64,000 bases of DNA, taken from the NCBI GenBank assembly GCA_001464735.1, contig LNDU01000056.1, forward strand, positions 62,001 to 126,000. The letters are read 5' to 3'. The notes beneath the pieces were generated by a model. The model did not search any database. It was not told the origin of the DNA and saw only the letters and a program-made list of their open reading frames with translations. The position numbers and the translations under genes were made by a program. Numbering within the stretch: the stretch's first letter is position 1; every line of letters begins with the position of its first letter. The stretch is from Nitrospira sp. Ga0074138 (lineage in GTDB: Bacteria > Nitrospirota > Nitrospiria > Nitrospirales > Nitrospiraceae). Positions 62,924 through 64,000 of the stretch are shown here, one piece after another.

Positions 62924-64000
62924 CTACTCCAATTCAGGCACATACGGTGTGAGGTACCTCCGGAGTGTATCCAGCTCCGAATGTTTTTCAAGATTGCGCT
63001 TGACGTAGCTCAAGACACGAGGGATATCAGCTAAGAATTTCGAGTTGCCTTTGACCCGATCAATGTAGACAAACCGGCCGGCCGCCTTCAGATTGCGTTG
63101 AATACTCGTCAGATCAAACAGCCGTCGAAACGCGGCACGATTGGTCCAGACGAAGCGCTGTTCGGCCAGCTGATCAAGGTAGTACCCCACCAAATCGTCA
63201 ACGAGGGCTTCGTCAAGTCGAATGTAGGCATCCCGTAAGAGTGAGGCAAGATCGTAGGTTGCCGGTCCCATCAACGCATCCTGAAAGTCGATCACGCCGA
63301 GCCGAAGCCCGTCGACCATCAAATTGCGAGAGTGATAATCGCGATGCGTAAAGACGCGTGGTTGCCCGGCGAGGAGTTCCGCGATTCCTTCGAACTCCCG
63401 TCTGATTGCCGTAGCGTCCTTTTCAGGCAACTGGTTGCCGCGACGCGCCACAATTCCATACTCAAGAAAATGATCGAACTCCCACATCAGCAACGGCACA
63501 TCGAAACTGCGGTGAAACACCAGGCACCCAGGATCCGCCGGCGTCGTGGCGTTGATCTGCATCTGTACCAAGACATTGATGGCCTGCTTATACCGTGACT
63601 CCAAACTTGGCGCATCCGCCTGGCTAACAGCCTCCGCCAAGGTCACATCTCCGAAATCTTCCAGATAGAGCAGCCCTGCGGATTGATCATAGTAGTGGAG
63701 TGCAGGCACCGGCACATTCGCTTTGGCCAGATGCGACATGATGTTGATAAACGGCAGTTCAGCGATCTGGTGAATCCCCCCACTGACCGCCTCTTCGGAC
63801 TGCTTGAAGCCTTCCGGCTCAGCGAGCTGCATCACGATCACAGCATGTGGTGGCCCGCCGGCAACGGTGGCGCGATAGTAGCGCCGATTGGAGGCATCGC
63901 CTGCCAATGGCGTCAGCGCCTTCAAGACAAGGCCGGGAGAAAAACGAGTCTCGACGGTCTGCGCGATGAGAGTTTGATCGGGAGGAGACAACGGAGTCTT
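62924..64000 (-). CDS. amgK: AmgK-like sugar kinase (aminoglycoside phosphotransferase fold), 5' end at or beyond window edge
   Basis: A kinase of the APH fold, at least 355 residues (TTG at 63991; the frame is open to base 64000, so the true start may lie outside). It has the family motifs FTHRDYHSRNLMVD (catalytic Asp and Asn) and LGVIDFQDALMGPATYDLA (metal-binding Asp), plus LLYLEDFGDVTL in the N-lobe. It closely resembles AmgK, an anomeric kinase for MurNAc/GlcNAc, and sits next to the MurU-like gene. Peptidoglycan recycling is the likely role; a heptose or other sugar substrate is possible. Confidence 0.75.
   Translation of the reverse strand, partial: KTPLSPPDQTLIAQTVETRFSPGLVLKALTPLAGDASNRRYYRATVAGGPPHAVIVMQLAEPEGFKQSEEAVSGGIHQIAELPFINIMSHLAKANVPVPALHYYDQSAGLLYLEDFGDVTLAEAVSQADAPSLESRYKQAINVLVQMQINATTPADPGCLVFHRSFDVPLLMWEFDHFLEYGIVARRGNQLPEKDATAIRREFEGIAELLAGQPRVFTHRDYHSRNLMVDGLRLGVIDFQDALMGPATYDLASLLRDAYIRLDEALVDDLVGYYLDQLAEQRFVWTNRAAFRRLFDLTSIQRNLKAAGRFVYIDRVKGNSKFLADIPRVLSYVKRNLEKHSELDTLRRYLTPYVPELE

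Overview
The window reads as chromosomal DNA of a Gram-negative, moderately GC-rich bacterium. It has a complete Tol-Pal set, several outer-membrane-type lipoproteins, MltC-like and LpoA-like envelope proteins, RseP and Hcp. It also has a MutL that keeps the endonuclease motif, a ProXp-type ProRS and a large gltB/gltD pair. The gene content, and a family of short structured repeats lying at gene ends, remind me most of Nitrospira (Nitrospirota). That placement is an inference from memory of the genus; no marker gene here proves it.

Layout. 1-2.6 kb: pmbA/tldE (cut by the window edge) and tldD, minus strand. 2.8-8.8 kb: a plus-strand housekeeping run uppS-cdsA-dxr-rseP-proS (isoprenoid carrier, phospholipid precursor, MEP pathway, site-2 protease, ProRS). 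9-12.7 kb: a GAF-containing GspE/PilB-type ATPase and an MltC-like lytic transglycosylase. 12.8-14.7 kb: DEAD-box helicase with two PilZ genes, minus strand. 14.7-19.5 kb: the most accessory-looking stretch, with a decayed caspase-like lipoprotein, a Shedu (DUF4263) anti-phage nuclease with a frame break, direct repeats, a dead gene fragment and a small lipoprotein. 19.5-22.1 kb: a PPC-type repeat protein and a cytochrome c. 22.5-28.8 kb: rodZ-TPR-pfkB-mtnP-miaA-mutL, tightly packed on the minus strand. 28.9-35.5 kb: the Tol-Pal operon (tolQ-tolR-tolA-tolB-pal plus two CpoB-like genes), preceded by tRNA-Val and tRNA-Asp. 36-41 kb: Xer recombinase, an LpoA-like binding protein, an M50 protease and trpS. 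41-50 kb: many small lipoproteins, a Ycf46-type AAA ATPase, an NlpC/P60 protein and hypothetical genes. 50.3-51.8 kb: an orphan hcp and a HEPN-like protein. 52-58 kb: gltD and gltB. 58.2-64 kb: polyprenyl diphosphate synthase, DUF1015, an NtrC-type regulator and a MurU/AmgK-like sugar-phosphate pair.

Envelope biogenesis is the dominant theme: UppS and the polyprenyl synthase supply lipid carriers or quinone tails, CdsA supplies phospholipid, RodZ, MltC-like, LpoA-like, NlpC/P60 and AmgK/MurU act on the cell wall, and Tol-Pal acts at division.

Two cross-cutting observations matter most. First, five genes (pmbA, caspase-like, Shedu, a methyltransferase and a small membrane protein) each need exactly one extra base to restore a family-consistent frame, and several breaks lie in short homopolymers. 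This could be assembly error or real decay and affects how the accessory genes should be read. Second, a family of structured repeats with inverted ends sits flush against the stop codons of three unrelated genes.

I found no CRISPR array, rRNA, intact transposase or phage structural genes. The best candidates for something new are the repeat family at stop codons, the HEPN-like gene, the Shedu locus with its palindrome, and the caspase-like lipoprotein that has lost both catalytic residues.
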